A DNA stretch of 6,640 bases from Fidelibacterota bacterium (GTDB taxonomy: Bacteria > Fidelibacterota > UBA2242 > JAFGTP01), in contig JAIPJV010000119.1 in the NCBI GenBank assembly GCA_021734005.1, positions 1-6,640 on the forward strand, written 5' to 3'. Below, one piece after another: positions 6,157-6,640 of the stretch. The number at the start of each line of letters is the position of its first letter. The stretch's first letter is position 1. Under the pieces are notes generated by a model. The model saw only the letters and a program-made list of their open reading frames with translations. It searched no databases and was not told where the DNA came from. A program made the translations under genes and the position numbers.

Positions 6157-6640
6157 TATTGGTTTGATCTACAAAAAAGAAATATCATCCTTTTTTAACA
6201 GCGCAGTTGCTTATATAACTTTGATAGTATTTCTGCTTTTAGCTGGATGGTTTTCAATGAATACTTTCTTTTTGATAAATCAATCCGGCTTGCGGCAATT
6301 ATTCAGTATTGTACCCATCATTTACCTGGCTTTTATTCCGGCTATTACGATGAATCTGATTGCTGAAGAGAAAAATGATGGTACTCTTGAATTTTTGACT
6401 ACTATGCCGATTTCTGATAGTGAAATTGTGATTGGTAAATTTCTTGCCAGTGTGGCACTTATCGGAATCGCTCTTCTGTTCACTTTTACTCAGCTTTTTA
6501 CTGTTTTAATGATTGGCAACAACGTTGATGTCGGTGCTCTAATTTGTGGATATATTGGCTTGCTTCTACTGGGTGGTGCTTATACTGCTATTGGAATTTT
6601 TGCCAGTTCAGTTACTGATAATCAGATAGTTGCCTTTATT
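6146..6640 (+). CDS. ABC-2 type transporter permease, GldF-like, cut by the right edge
   Basis: This is the membrane subunit paired with the upstream ATPase. Exactly 165 codons are present and the frame is open at the window end, so the C-terminal part is missing (family members usually run to about 240 residues). Hydrophobic segments fall at roughly 20-42, 52-70, 97-122 and 131-153, consistent with the first four of the usual six spans. Between spans two and three is ITMNLIAEEKNDGTLEFL (67-84), the Glu-Glu-x-x-x-Gly-Thr-x-E pattern typical of ABC-2 and GldF permeases. The start KKEISSFFNSAVAYI (10-24) and the segment DNQIVAFI (158-165) also fit GldF-like proteins. The start is set by AAGGAGG at 6134-6140. 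In many relatives a GldG-like auxiliary protein follows. That would lie beyond this window and is only an expectation. Confidence 0.87.
   Translation, partial: MKTNIGLIYKKEISSFFNSAVAYITLIVFLLLAGWFSMNTFFLINQSGLRQLFSIVPIIYLAFIPAITMNLIAEEKNDGTLEFLTTMPISDSEIVIGKFLASVALIGIALLFTFTQLFTVLMIGNNVDVGALICGYIGLLLLGGAYTAIGIFASSVTDNQIVAFI

Noticed and set aside
1..6640. A novel defence, mobile or biosynthetic system
   Set aside because: All coding regions belong to recognisable housekeeping or transporter families. There are no transposase, integrase, toxin, nuclease or repeat-array signatures.

Overview
The window is an AT-rich bacterial chromosome segment carrying ordinary housekeeping genes. It holds three complete, confidently recognised genes (rpsT, htpG, pckA), one complete ABC-transporter ATPase of the GldA type, and two genes cut by the window edges: a DUF2953-like membrane protein on the left and an ABC-2/GldF-type permease on the right. 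I see no CRISPR array, tRNA, rRNA, insertion sequence or phage gene. The ATP-dependent PEPCK and the GldA/GldF-style transporter, together with the low GC, fit an uncultured anaerobic lineage around the FCB (Fibrobacteres-Chlorobi-Bacteroidetes) group, for example Cloacimonadota-like. That placement is a weak inference, because none of these genes is lineage-specific. A DUF2953 protein is best known from Firmicutes.

Layout: a DUF2953-like gene (minus, 1-536) is divergent from rpsT (plus, 633-887). rpsT ends in a clear intrinsic terminator and converges on htpG (minus, 1127-2995), which has its own strong terminator at 1066-1101. The stretch 888-1126 holds those two terminators and an AT-rich inverted repeat, with no gene. 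htpG and pckA (plus, 3301-4947) are divergent and share a 305-bp intergenic region (2996-3300). That region contains a candidate -10 box for each gene, a 21-bp near-perfect palindrome at 3081-3101, and a cluster of alternating GGTTAT/ATAACC half-sites over the presumed pckA promoter. A 258-bp gap (4948-5205) then leads to a two-gene operon fragment: the ABC ATPase (5206-6156) overlaps the permease start by 11 bp and carries the permease ribosome binding site inside its own 3' end.

Functions: S20 assembles into the 30S subunit, HtpG is the bacterial Hsp90 chaperone, and PckA links oxaloacetate and phosphoenolpyruvate. The ATPase and permease should form one membrane exporter. The genes share no single pathway. 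The least explained material is in the intergenic DNA: the 21-bp palindrome between htpG and pckA, and an AATAACC-N11-GGTTA arrangement found with identical spacing upstream of both pckA and the ABC operon. No undescribed system is evident.
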